64,000 nt of DNA. Origin: Brachionus plicatilis. Taxonomy: Eukaryota; Rotifera; Eurotatoria; Ploima; Brachionidae. Under the pieces are notes generated by a model. It had not been told where the DNA came from and did no database searches. It saw only the letters and a program-made list of their open reading frames with translations. The position numbers and the translations under genes are program-made. Location of the stretch: the NCBI GenBank assembly GCA_010279815.1, contig QEOQ01000670.1, positions 1,300,621-1,364,620 on the forward strand, given 5' to 3'. Of the stretch, positions 1-11,271 are shown in pieces (position 1 is the stretch's first letter; the number at the start of each line of letters is the position of its first letter).

Positions 1-45
1 ACAATTTGATTATTTTTAATTTGAAGTTTTTTTCAAGTAATTTAA

Positions 46-2560
46 TTACTTTATAAAAGGAAAATTTTGTTTAACTCTGATTCCGATCAAAATTCCGTCA
101 TTAAATAGAAAGCAAACAATTTCGTTAGCAAATTTCATTGTTACTCGATTGAGCATCACTGCCTTCTGTTCCTTGACTAAATATCTTCCAGGCTTTAGCA
201 AATCCTTAATGTTGTTAAAAATTAATTTGAAAAACTTTGTTATTTTTTTTGGCAAACCGGTGCGCCAAGAACCAATTTTTGAATCTGAAGCATGCGGTAT
301 TTTTTCTCGACCCTCTCTTGAAGCTTTTGAAAAATTTTGAACAAAAATAAAATTTTTTTTCCAACAGTACCTGCTTTACGTAAAGATATATTTCTTTTAA
401 TTTATTTAAAACTTTGGTAATATGGGCTTGATCTTGGTGCTCTTTGGGCGTATGAAGCTGCAAAGATCCTAAAATACTAATGTACTCTTTAATCCTTGTC
501 CATGGTGATGCCATCAAGTCTTGGATTCTTTAATTAAATTAAAAAATTCAATGATTTTTTTATTTAGAGTTGGCGCTGATTTAAAATTGAATTTTTTTTG
601 TTGATAAATTTGTTCTCTGACATTTAATAATTTTAAATTTTAAATAATATCTTATTAAAAAGTTTTAAAAAATATTGAAACATAATCATGGCTTTATCAT
701 GAAATCATTCTTGAACAAAAAAGAATAAGATAAAAATTCGCTGGCAAGCCAGCTACAGTCAAAACTACTATTAGATAAGTATAAATGAGTGAAAATAATT
801 TTCAAATTTTATTTTTAAATAATTTTAACTAATTGTAACAGATAATTTAATGGAAAAAAAATAAATCGGTCAGTCGGATTTTAATTGACGCCAAATCTAT
901 TTTCAAAATTAATTATGCAAAAATTTAATGTTTTAAAAATTATTAGAATTAATCAAGTAGATTTCAATTAATGTCAGAATGAAATAATTTTTTTTTTAAA
1001 GTTTTTAATATTCAAATTTTTAATTTTGTTTTTTGATTGATTTAGAAATAAACACTAATAAACAGAAACCGTTTTAATTAAATTCCTAAATTCGTTTTGT
1101 TTATTTTTGATTAGTTTTTTTTTCGTAGTTAAAAATTCAATTTAAATTAAGTCAATTTTTTACTTAGAAAAAAAGACTAATAAACATACCTCAACATATT
1201 GGTTAGGTTTGTATTATCGATTGGCACTAAAAATTCCCTAAATTGAGGGTTAGTCGAAATCAATTTGTCAAGAGTAGTAATAATGGAGTCATTGTTATTG
1301 GCGTAATTGATTACAATGTCTGATTTCCTGGTAAATTTATACATTACGTCAGCAATACAAGAACTAAAATTCCAATTTTGAACTCTGTTATTGAATTCTC
1401 GAACCATTTCTCTAAAAATGTACAAAAATAATTTTTTTGTCATGCAAATTCAAATTTGTTGAAAATATTTCCCTCTTGATAAATTAATAAAATTATCTTA
1501 AATAAAATTTTTCATATTGATAAAAAATAAAACCTCAATCAAATCGGGCTGATCATCTTTTGATAAATTATTTGATTTAATTAGAAAAAAATAAAGACTC
1601 TTTTTTTTAATCTTTTTTTTGTTGTCTAAAAAAGGAAATATTTCACTATAAAAAATTTATTTTCAAACTTACTTAGATATTTGATAAAGACTATTCATTT
1701 CATTAAATAGCATATTTAAAACGGACTGAGAAATAACGACCCTTGTAAAAAGATTATTTTAAAATTTTCAAAAATTTTGACAAAAAAAAACTTGTTTCCA
1801 GAATCAAGACAAGCTTTCAATGGTTTGACATAATATTTTTGAATTATTTCAAGAGATTTGAAGAAGTCTATTTCAGTTTTTACCAAATCTAAAACAATTT
1901 GAGTGCGCATGTTCTGTTCTGTTGACTCAGCATCACTTTTCTGTAAAATTTTTAAATTTTATGATTTAAGTTTAGAAAAAAACATACTAATTTAAGAAAA
2001 GTAACTAAAGCTTGATCGGCTTTAAGCGAATCGTCATTTTGTTCACATGGTTCATTGTCATACGAGTTTATTTTTTTAGCAATCTCATCTGATACTCTAG
2101 TGTAAAATTCTTTTTTATCTCTAGTATCTTCAGAGGCACATGAAAGAATTTCCTTTAGCTCTGACTGAAATTTTGTGTCCATTAAAAATTGGTTATGGTT
2201 CAAACAGGTGTAAATGACAGCGCCAGTAAGTCTATTTGAAGTAAGTTTATCGGTTTCGGATATGTATCCACTCATGACCAAGTCACGGACCCGATCGTGG
2301 GCATCGTCAATAATGTCAGAGTATTTTATCCACAAATTTAATTTGCTCTCAATAAAATAGTCCATTAATGGACTAATCTCAATATCTGGTGAATTCAACC
2401 ATTTTCCCTTTACTTTTTAAATAAATTATTTCTTTTTTTATTTTTTATTTTCAATTTTACAAAATTTATAGTTATATTTAAAACCGGTCGGAGCTCTGAT
2501 AATCAGACTTGTAAGTTCATAAAGATTGTCTAAAAGCTCAAGTCCATCAACTAAAAAAAA
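46..2560 (-). CDS. Dbl-family RhoGEF (DH-PH), 3' end outside window
   Basis: Guanine-nucleotide exchange factor for Rho-type GTPases, read from splice-consistent exons on the minus strand: about 2490-2560, about 1988-2407, 1792-1940, 1673-1741, 1190-1411, 371-529 and about 50-204. The DH domain starts with VLDLVKTEIDFFKSL (conserved region 1), passes through EMVREFNNRVQNW and TNPQFREFL, and reaches conserved region 3 as ASPWTRIKEYISIL then LQLHTPKEHQDQ. A PH domain start follows (LLKPGRYLVKEQ...FLFNDGILIG). The donors and acceptors from 1988 to 204 keep phase 0/2/2/2/0. Residues before the DH (DYFIESKLNLWIKYSDI) look alpha-helical, possibly spectrin-like, and are not recognised. The first exon and the C-terminus are not seen. 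CR3 lacks the usual PVQR, so the subfamily is uncertain; DH-PH itself is fairly secure. Confidence 0.75.
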
Positions 2561-3604
2561 ATAGAATATTTTTATCAATAAATAAATTAAGCTCATGAAT
2601 TTAGGATGCAACTTTCAAAATTTCTTCATATTCAAAAATAATATCCTTGACTAAAGAAAAAAAAATTTAATTATTATTTACAAAAATTAAAAATAAAAAC
2701 TATCAATATAATTTTTTTTCTGAATTTTAGCATTATATTATTTCTAGTCTAATAACTCATGTAACTCCATTAATCTTAAAATTTTCTTTAAATTAAAGCT
2801 TCGTTGAATTTCTTTGAGAGAATTTTGTAAGTAAAATCTACATTTAAATTTGAAAAATATTTTAAGTCAATATGTCCGAAACAACGATTTATTTCCTGGG
2901 GAACTATAAAAATGGTAAAAAAATTGAAAAGTAAATATTCAATGTATCACTTGGAACCAGCTGCTGTAATTAAGCCTTTTTTATGCAATTTAATGGTGTT
3001 ATTTGACTGTTTTTTGGAGGTATAGTATTAAAAAGTAAAAATACTTTCGAACTTTTTCTAAAATTTAATTTATTTGGCCATGTTCCTTTTTGAGCTTTCT
3101 GAACTTTCTATTCTTTTTCATATTTAAAATAAAGATTTTAATTAATTAAAAGTTTAAATAATTAATATTAATTTTAACTAATATTTATCTAATCTATAAC
3201 ATATTCGAATACCTAAACCAAGGCTCCACCACGGATCCCGTTTAATTTTTTATATAATTATTAAAATACTGATAAAGTACAAAAAGGAACAGAGCCAAAT
3301 AAATTTAATTTTAGAAAAAGTAAAAAAAGGAAAACTTATTTTTAATAGTTAAATCTCATTAACTATCCATGGTTTTTGATGAAATATTAAGGACATAAGT
3401 TTAAAAAAATTCGGAGCAATTTTAAACTTTTTTTAAATTTTTAAAATTTATAAAATTCAAAATTTTTTGTTAATTTATTAAGAATTTTTAACTCGAAATA
3501 AAACAATTTATATTGAAACCTTATTTATAAGTTAATTTATCTTTGAAAAAATTTTTATCTGAGCGACTGATAGGAATACAACATACATTAATAGTTAAAA
3601 ATCC
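2561..3604. other. AT-rich intergenic stretch
   Basis: No convincing gene. A possible further 5' exon of the RhoGEF lies near 2620-2655 on the minus strand (open, with AG before and GT after) but its phase does not join cleanly to the next exon, so it is left out. Confidence 0.4.
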
Positions 3605-3950
3605 CCAAGTGTTGAGTGTGAGTGTGAGTGTTACACTTACACTCTACACTCAAACTTGAACACTTGGAAAATTTAAGTATGACACTTGGTCTTTACACTT
3701 GAATACTTGAAAAATTTAAGTGTGGCATTACTAAAATAACATTATAGACTATTTTAAAATTAATTTTATCAGTACAAAAATTTCAAAAAAATTATTTACA
3801 TACGGTGTCGTGGAAAAAGAAAGCTTGAATATTTATTTATTATTTTTTATAATTTCTCGATGCTTAAATAAATGATTTTTTTGAATAATAAAGTAATTTA
3901 ATTAAAAAAAAAATAAATTGTAATATTAAAATTATTTTTAGTTAAATTCT

Positions 3951-4184
3951 TTAGAATAAATCCACATTTACTTTTAATACAGTTTTACATATAAAGTTTT
4001 TAGATTTTATATTTTGATTTCTTTTACTGCTGACAACTCCACAAATACTAAAATTTCTTTCAACAGATGCAGAGGACGCTGGAATTGAAAGCAATTTTTT
4101 CGCTACTGAGCTCAAAGTAGGGAGTCTGGAAGAATTTGGGCTCCAAAACGCAAAATTCCGAAGCTGATCGTTCCTCGCAAGCAA
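3951..4184 (-). pseudogene. hAT transposase C-terminal dimerisation domain relic
   Basis: A 77-codon open stretch carries the hallmark of the hAT C-terminal dimerisation region: FWSPNSSRLPTLSSVAKKLL, then SIPASSASVERNFS, then SSKRNQNIKSKN. The catalytic DDE core and BED finger are absent, so this is a transposase fragment kept inside the foldback element, not an autonomous gene. Confidence 0.8.
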
Positions 4185-4339
4185 GGGTTTACGAAAATAG
4201 AGAAAACCAGGTCTTTAGAGCGTTTATTAATTCAAGGGCCAATGAGACGAATGCCGATAGATCTCGACTCACCAACATTGAAAAAATTAGCCATGAAAAG
4301 CAAATCTTTTTGGATCTAACTAGAGATCAAACAGAGCTT

Positions 4340-4471
4340 CAAAAATCAACAAAAGAATTTTGGAGTCCAAATTTTTCCAGACTCCCTATTTTGGGTTCAG
4401 TAAAGAAAAAATTGTTTTCAATAAAAAACTTAGCTAAAAATACTTTTAATATTCCAATTTATTTTTTTTAA
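4340..4471 (+). pseudogene. Second, inverted hAT C-terminal fragment
   Basis: On the plus strand the protein FWSPNFSRLPILGSVKKKLF repeats the first half of the dimerisation motif found on the opposite strand, then diverges (SIKNLAKNTFNIP). The element therefore folds back within transposase coding sequence, with a loop of about 160 bp between the arms. Confidence 0.65.
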
Positions 4472-4821
4472 TTAAATTACTTTATAATTCAAAAAAAATT
4501 ATTTATTTAAGTATCGAGAAATTATAAAAAATAATAATAAATAAATTTATTTTATTTTATTTAGTTTAGTTTTGTTAATTTATCTCTAATTCTCGATTCA
4601 AGCTTTCTTTTTCCACGACACCGTATGTAAATAATTTTTTTGAAATTTTTGTACTGATAAAATTAATTTTAAAATAGTCTATAATGTTATTTTAGTAATG
4701 CCACACTTAAATTTTTCAAGTATTCAAGTGTAAAGACCAAGTGTCATACTTAAATTTTCCAAGTGTTCAAGTTTGAGTGTAGAGTGTAAGTGTAACACTC
4801 ACACTCACACTCAACACTTGG

Positions 4822-5472
4822 TTTTTTTCAAGTGTGTTTGTATGGAATACAAAATTAACATTTTTTTAATTTAAAAATTTAATTTTTAATAATTAAACTC
4901 CAAACCTTCTAAAATAAAGTTTTAGATTTTGATAATTTAGGTTAAAAAATTTTAAAAAAATCAAAAATCATCGAAATACTCAAAAAAGAAGTAAAAATTT
5001 TCAATTATCTATTAAAAATATAGATTAATCATAAAACTTTTCTTTCTTTCAACCTCTGTAAATGATAAACCTTAATTTGCCTTATTTTATTACATAATTT
5101 CTGAACTCTATTGTTTTTTTCAAAAAAGAAGCAAAAAATCAAAAAATTTAGCCAAAAGTTGGCTGGTGACTGGTCCTAATTTTAAAAGACATAAAAATAA
5201 AAATTTTAAATTGATTATCTTTTGCTTTTTTTAATTATATTAATTTTTTTAATTCAAAATAAAAATAAAAATTAGAATTTTTCTATTAAGCAAAAATAAT
5301 TTTTAGTGTTATTTAAATTTTTGTTTGTGGTAAACAATTTTTTAATTTTTGGGTACTAATGAACGCAAAAAATTATTATTTTTAATATAATAAGTTCAAA
5401 TTTGATACTCTATTAATTTTTTTGTCTTCTTCATTTTTAAAAAGCTTTTTTTTTAAACAATTTGATTTTTTA
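4822..5472. other. AT-rich intergenic stretch
   Basis: No gene or element recognised; homopolymer-rich sequence between the foldback element and the DUF4347-like gene. Confidence 0.5.
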
Positions 5473-6316
5473 TTAATTGTTTAATAAATGAAGTGTTAAC
5501 CTATCTTTTATAGATAAAGTAGGAAACCTAATAAACTTAGAGTATTTGATGAAAGAATGTTCGAAACACTTTGCTGCAATTACAGAGCTAATTTTTTATT
5601 TTTGTCTTCTTTTCCTGTTTTTTATACTGAAAAAAATAAAATAAATTTTTGATTGTCATAAGAAAAAAACATATGTTTAACTTAATTCTAAAATAAAAAA
5701 AAGCTATCCTATTTATATTTGTAAAAATTTTAGGGAAAAATTTTTCTAATGATTGGGTACCATGATTTAAAAATCTACCTGAACTTCCAAGAGGAGAAAA
5801 AAAGTCAAATGTACAATCTTCCAAATTAACAAGTTTATCTCTTAGTTTCATAAAAAATCCGCTTATTTCTTCACTATTAACATTGAATTTGTACACTATA
5901 CTATCTTTGGTTAAACAAATTTGTCCTGGCTTTTCAAAATGAGTCATAAATGCGACAGATCTTAGTATAAAAAAATAACTAAGGAAAATTTTTTTTCCAA
6001 TTTTACTTGACTGATTTTCCTTTGAGAGTTTTTTCCACGTTGAAAAGCAAACTTTGCAAATTTTCCGAATCAAAATCGTAATAAATCGGTACTATATCAT
6101 TCTTTAATGCATCCAATAAAAGCTTAATTTGTTTTTAAATCATTTAATAAATAATAAATAGCAATTTAAAATTTAAGCTTACACATGAGCAAGGAATTTT
6201 TGAACTTAGAAAAACTAGCCTTGATTGATCTATCTTTTTAACAATTGATAAACTTTTTGATAGAGACTGTGTATTTTGGGCTTCTTTGTAAGTCAAGTAA
6301 GCGTTAAAGCTTGATT
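5473..6316 (-). CDS. DUF4347-like domain protein, 5' end not found
   Basis: Four minus-strand exons join in consistent phase: 6183-6316, 6007-6122, 5779-5960 and 5473-5573, ending in TAA. The spliced protein has RLVFLSSKIP, ALKNDIVPIYYDFD, VKSVAFMTHFEKPGQICLT and CTFDFFSPLG. This matches the layout of DUF4347 (Pfam PF14252): an N-terminal strand, a variable loop, the xxxHxxPGxxxL turn and a final strand with small residues. DUF4347 is mostly found beside cadherin-like and calcium-binding repeats in bacterial secreted proteins; its role is unknown. No in-frame ATG precedes the first exon, and upstream lies a piggyBac MITE. Either a first exon was missed or this is a truncated copy. Family assignment is from memory of the pattern only. 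Confidence 0.5.
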
Positions 6317-6381
6317 CTGTAAGACTCCTGTTCCATTATATAAAAATTTAAAAAATTTAAAAAATTTTAAAAAAATTTTAA

Positions 6382-7073
6382 CCCTTTAACTACCAATGAA
6401 CAAAAATTGCAACACACGATAAAAACAGACCTAAATTCATTAAATAAAGTTATAAAAATACAAATTTTTTTTTTTTTCCTAAACTCAGCACAACCATGTT
6501 TAATTTTTTTTTTTTCCAAATAATAAAAATTATTTAAGTTAAGCTACTATGAACTTGCAAAAGTAAGTTAAAATTTATTATTAAATTTTTCAAATTCTTT
6601 CTTAGGCTAATTAATTAACTGTAACTTGTAAATAGCAAAAAAAAAATTTTTTAATCACTTATAAGTATGATGAATAATAAATTTAAAAAAAAAAGAGAGT
6701 TTGTTTTTTAAAATTTTAAAAATGTACAACTCAATATAAATGTTCAAAATGTGAAGTTATGCTTTGCTTTACATCCGAACGAAACTGTTTCTATAAATTT
6801 CATAACGTATAACTATATATTTTTTATAATTAGATATATAAAAAACCTTAATAATTTAAAATTCGAAAAAATTTCTTTAAAAATTTATCAATTGAAATAA
6901 TTTTATTTAAAGGGTTTTAAACCAATGTTGCAGTTTCGCAACAAATTTTTTTTCATTGAAAAAAAAAATTTTTTTTTTACTTTTTTTTTCTAAAACTTAT
7001 TTTCATATTAAATCAAAATTACAGTGTAATTTTGAAATTTTTTGACAAGTTCTAGAGGTGTGTAGTTAAAGGG
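6382..7073. mobile_element. piggyBac-type MITE with TTAA target duplication
   Basis: The ends are perfect 12-bp inverted repeats, CCCTTTAACTAC at the left and GTAGTTAAAGGG at the right. Each is flanked directly by TTAA (6378-6381 and 7074-7077), the target duplication of piggyBac transposases. The 692-bp interior has no coding potential, so it is non-autonomous. It sits between the 5' side of the DUF4347-like gene and the 3' end of the F-box gene. Confidence 0.85.
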
Positions 7074-7137
7074 TTAAAAAAAAATTTTTTAAAAATTTAA
7101 AAAAATTAAAAATTTTAAAATTTTTAAAAATTTTAAT

Positions 7138-8424
7138 TTACGTTGCAAATAAGTCCGACTCGGACTTTCTCATGGTTTTGTAGTGAGCTTTAGCTTCGGA
7201 AAAATGTGCTGGCAGGCTTTTTCTGAATTCCTGAAGCATATTTTCATTAATTGATTTCGAGTGTCCCAGTGATTTTAGACTTGAATGGTGAGATTCTTTG
7301 GGAAAACCAAATGCTGTAGCGTACAAAGCGTTTATTTCATTGTCTAATCTTGGCTTGTTCGGATTAGTTGATATTGAGTAAAAGTATTTGTCTAATTTTT
7401 TCAAGTCTGTTGGAACTTTGCTTGCTGGTGACCATGGCTTACGTGATGCCATTATATGATCTTAAATTAAATAATTTATTTTTTTTTTAGAAAAAAATTT
7501 TATCTACTTTTTTCTTCTGGATCAAAAACTCTCTTTACTGTCTGGTACAAATACTTGTTCTTTTCGTCATCAGTCAATTCACGATGGTACAGACTTTTTC
7601 GGTACTCAAACGCAGCATCCTAAGCATTTAGATAATTTAATTTTTATTGTTAAAATTTGCGCCGAATTCAAAATCTTACCTTATTCAATGGATGAGCTTG
7701 GATTCTCTGTATTGACTGAACATAGTGGGCTTTCCAGCATCCAAATTCACGCTCAGTAGGCTTGTAAGGTAGATACCAGCCAAAATTTAGACACTTAGGC
7801 ATCCAGATCTCTTCCTAGAAAAAAAAATTCAAAACTCATTTTCCACAAAGCAAGTCATTTCTACTTGTTCAGACAAGAACTTCCAATGTGATGAAACTTG
7901 GGCACATCTGGCCAAGTCTTTGGGAGACAGAAAGGAAAAAATGTATGCAGACAAATATTTAGGAAGAACTGTGGTAAAATCTTTGCGTTCACAAACTCCA
8001 ATGTCATTTAAAGTGTCTTCTAGAAAGCATATTTGAGTTGGTTTACACCGCGATAAAATATTCAGCAAAAACCATTTTCGCTGTTTGTCTGTCCATAAAT
8101 CAAACTTTTTTTAAGCAAACAAATAGCTAATTGTTTCCCAAATTTTTTTTAAAGATTTACCCAATTACATGCCAATTCAACTCTTTCCTCAAAAATCTGA
8201 ATTAAGAAGTTTAGTGGAAGTTATTTTAAAAGAATAATTTTGAGTGTTACTATTCTATTTGATTCCCGATCCTTGAGGGGAGTCCAGCTACTATTTACAG
8301 TTTTGTATTTATTAGTTTCCAGAGCGAATTTTTCGCGAACTCTTTTAATCTTAGGAGCTATTTTTCCTAGCACTTTGGAATCATCATTAGTCAAATTAGC
8401 TATAGTTTTTTGAGTAATAAACAT
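7138..8424 (-). CDS. FBXO16: F-box only protein 16 orthologue
   Basis: Substrate receptor for an SCF (Skp1-Cullin-F-box) ubiquitin ligase. Six exons join in frame: 8251-8424, 8161-8196, 7865-8104, 7680-7814, 7508-7619 and 7138-7460, giving 339 residues (human FBXO16 is about 290). The N-terminal stretch SSWTPLKDRESNR, then IFEERVELACNWFDLWTDKQ, matches the family. The F-box follows: FTTVLPKYLSAYIFSFLSPK and DLARCAQVSSHWKFLSEQ, then EEIWMPKCLNFGWYLP after the next intron. The C-terminal 100 residues are basic and unrecognised; the KPWSP run resembles the PPWRS region of the human protein. ATG at 8424 is the first in the open exon. All six junctions agree in phase, so the structure is well supported. 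Confidence 0.9.
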
Positions 8425-8677
8425 TTTTAATGCAGAAAATTTTTAATTTTTTCTCTTTTTTTAATTCATTATGTTACGCAACTTAGTAGAATGAATGTCA
8501 AATGGTTGCCTGGCAACATTATTCAACACCTAATTGAGGAAAATTTTGATAAATTAAATAAAGAATTAGAATGCGTATTTAGCAATCAAAATAAATTTAT
8601 TAAATTAAAAAAATAAAATAATGAAAAAATTTATTTTTTTTTTTAATTTTTAAATTTTAGAAAAAAATTAAAAAATT

Positions 8678-8694
8678 CGTCCCTAGGTGGATTC

Positions 8695-8731
<37 letters not shown>

Positions 8732-8751
8732 GCCGATTGCGCCATAGAGAC
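8678..8751 (-). tRNA. tRNA-Asn (anticodon GTT)
   Basis: Read on the minus strand, GTCTCTA and TAGGGAC form a 7-bp acceptor stem (one G-T pair). The D arm is GCGCAATCGGCTAGCGC, the anticodon loop is CTGTTAA giving anticodon GTT, and the T arm is GGTGGTTCGAATCCACC. Length is 74 nt including the discriminator G, with no intron. An A box and B box are present, and a T run follows about 5 nt downstream on the transcribed strand as a Pol III terminator. It lies in the gap between the divergent F-box and WrbA-like genes. Confidence 0.96.
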
Positions 8752-9010
8752 CCGTTGACATTACAAAAAATAAACTCCTATTTAACTTGTTTACACACTG
8801 ATTTTTAAAATTTCCTGTTATAAATTTAAATTAATTTTGCAAAAGTAAATCAATTCTATACACAAAATTTTTTTTTTATAATTATTTTTTTCTTTAGTTG
8901 ATTAAATTTATTGGAAAAAAGTTTAATTTTAAAACTGACGAATATTTCACCTAAAAATTGGTTCATTTAGCTTTTTTTTTTTAAATATGCCAACATATTT
9001 TTAATTTGTT

Positions 9011-9707
9011 ATGAGCGACAGAAAAATTGTTTTTGTTGTTTATTATTCAATTTACGGCCATGTGTATGAAATGGCGAAAGCAGTGTGCACTGGTCTGGAA
9101 AAATCAGGTGTTAGAGCGCAAATTTTTCAATTTGAGGAAACTTTGAGCGAAAATGTTTTGCAAAAAATGAAAGCAAAAACTAGAGACGAATCAGTGCCGA
9201 TCATAACCGCGGATAAATTAGCTGAGGCCGATGGTATTTTGTTCGGTTTTCCTACTCACTTCGGAACAGTGCCCTCACAGGTAAAAAATTTTTTTGACTC
9301 TTGCGAAGATTTGTGGCTCAAATCGGCACTTAGCAACAAATTTGTTGGCACATTTTTTAGCTCAAGCTCAATAGGCCAGGGTCAGGAGTCTACCACATTT
9401 ACTTGTATCCCATTTTTTGTCCACATGGGAATGATGTATGTCTCTATTGGAAGCAAGCATAGACTATTGCAAGACAATTCAGTAGTCCATGGCGGAAGTG
9501 CATTTGGGGCTGGGTGCATAGCTTTGTCAAGCAAACCAAGTTGTCTGGAGCTTGAATTGGCTGAATTTCAAGGTTTGCTTAATTTAGACAATTATTCGTG
9601 CTTATCTTTTACTTTTCTTGTTTATAGGCCAAGACTTTGGCAGAATAGTTCTGAGTTACGGTAAAAAAATACCTGAAAAAAAATCCAGAATTTGCAATGT
9701 TATATAA
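9011..9707 (+). CDS. WrbA-type NAD(P)H:quinone oxidoreductase
   Basis: FMN-dependent flavodoxin-fold enzyme that reduces quinones by two electrons. Two exons, 9011-9572 and 9628-9707, give 213 residues, close to the family's usual 200. The phosphate-binding loop is YYSIYGHVYEMA (residues 11-22). The isoalloxazine site is FGFPTHFGTVPSQVKNFFD, followed by FFSSSSIGQGQESTT. After splicing the protein continues GQDFGRIVLSYGKK, the usual WrbA end, which confirms the intron. A basic tail ends in Cys-Asn-Val-Ile, a possible CaaX prenylation signal. The family is common in bacteria, fungi and plants but sparse in animals. It is distinct from animal NQO1. Confidence 0.93.
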
Positions 9708-10421
9708 TAATTTAAATTTAAATAATTTTTATCCCATTTTTTTACCAAAATAAATCATTAAAAAATTTAGTTTTTAAATAATTCAGTTGATTTTTGAAGA
9801 AATTTAAATCAAAAGGATAAAATTAATAATTTAATTTAATTTAATTTAATTTAATAGGTTCGGAATAGTGGAAATCTAATTGAAAAAAATTTTAAAAATC
9901 GCTTGAATACCTTTTGAATATTACTTGAAAATTTCTTAATTCAGGCTCTTAATTTTTAATGATAAAATATAATTTTTGAAGATTTTGTAAAAAAATTTAA
10001 GTCAAATATTGGAATTATTTCAACTGAACTTTTATCAGACTTTTGCGTTATTCAAAATTTTAATCATTTTAAAGCCATTTTTTAGTGAAGTGAAAGACTT
10101 AAGATATATTTTTTTAAAGTTAAATCATTTGACTTGACTTACTTAATTTTTTTATATAACATATTTGCTCGATTTTTACGACATGGCGTTTCCTATCGAA
10201 CACTGAATTTCAAAATTAATTAACGTTAAGTCGTTATAATCTAAAATGAACCAAAATTCACATTTTTTTCAATTTACTCTTTTTTCATTTCAAATTTGAA
10301 TTTTTGTATTATATCTCCCCTTATTCTTCTTCTTATTAAGTTTTCTTCATTTGTCTTAGTAGTTTAATCCTTTTAACTCATGCATTATTTTTGTTGCCTA
10401 TGTTGACTTTTTTCAAGCCCA
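9708..10421. other. AT-rich intergenic stretch
   Basis: Downstream of the WrbA-like gene; contains a short (TTTAA)n tract near 9835-9856. No gene recognised. Confidence 0.5.
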
Positions 10422-10648
10422 TGTCATAACAAAAAGTCAACCTTTTGTTAAGACCCAAGTCTTGACATGTCTTACTTATTATTTAATCTTGAATTAACTG
10501 CAGCTGAAGCACATGTTCTAACTACTATATAAACCACTAACTACTTGTTATAATTTCGGATTCCATTTAATAAACTATTAACTAAATTAAATTGTTTTGT
10601 TTATTTCTTGGCTTAAATCCCTAAAGTCCAAACTCAAGACTTTACAAT
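10422..10648 (+). mobile_element. Possible solo LTR
   Basis: This stretch starts TGTCATAACA and ends CTTTACA. It contains a TATATAA box (10527) and an AATAAA signal (10569) in the order expected of a short LTR. It is less AT-rich than its surroundings. No partner LTR, primer-binding site or clear target duplication was found, so the call rests on layout only. Confidence 0.3.
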
Positions 10649-10714
10649 ATTAATGTCCTTTTGGGCGAATGGATTCCATGCTGCACTTGCGAATACTAGT
10701 TTCGGTCTGATATA

Positions 10715-11110
10715 GTTGAACCTCGATATAATGAGCAAGTCGGGCGAAAATTCTCCTGCTCATTATATCGAAACTCGTTGTATTGAAATCCCATTAAAAA
10801 AGATGGACAAAAAAATTTTTTATTTCTAAAATTTTATTAAACAAAAATAAACAAATGGTTAACAGAATAAAAATTATTTGAAAAAATAGATGTTTGTTTT
10901 GTATTGCATTTTTATATCTTTGAACTTATTCAAACCAAAACAACACTGATTTAACAACATCATCGTAACTGGATAATTTAGGATAGGACCGCATAAGTTT
11001 TTTTCATAATGCCCTAAAACTTTTGCCTTTGAGGAAAGAATGGTTGATAATGTCGATGTGCTAGTTCCATTTTCCTTTGCGAGTGAAGTGGTAGTTACTT
11101 TTTGGTTGCA
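10715..11110 (-). mobile_element. pogo/Tigger-type DNA transposon remnant
   Basis: The right side (10720-10800) has the GTTGAACCTCGATATAAT end typical of pogo/Tigger inverted repeats, followed by a short palindromic partner (CTCATTATATCGAAACTCG). On the minus strand near 11000-11105 a relic reads SLAKENGTSTSTLSTILSSK, the helix-turn-helix of CENP-B/Tigger transposases. The rest of the transposase is missing. Confidence 0.6.
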
Positions 11111-11271
11111 ATGTTAATTTATTATTTCGATTTAAGTATCATGCGAAATACGATACTAGATCAAAACAAATTGATTTAAATTAACCTGTTCATATTAGCT
11201 ATTTTAAGAAATAAATTGATCAAAATAGCTAAATTAAAATAACTTGTACAGGTAAATAAAATCGCAATTAC

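Larger units (their letters stand above)
3605..4821. mobile_element. hAT-derived foldback element with about 230-bp inverted arms
   Basis: The left end (CCAAGTGTTGAGTGTGAG) and right end are exact reverse complements, and the arms stay nearly identical for about 230 bp (3605-3835 against 4595-4821). Both contain runs of CACTT/AAGTG and the inner block ACGGTGTCGTGGAAAAAG. The interior holds hAT transposase C-terminal coding sequence in both orientations (separate entries). No clear 8-bp target duplication is visible at the outer ends. Confidence 0.8.

Noticed and set aside
3590..4830. 8-bp target duplication for the hAT foldback element
   Set aside because: The 8 bases on each side (AAAAATCC and TTTTTTTC) do not match, so the exact outer boundary is left open.
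6183..6345. ATG at about 6338 as start of the DUF4347-like gene
   Set aside because: That ATG (MEQESYRIKL) runs into a stop after ten codons and is not in the frame that gives the domain.
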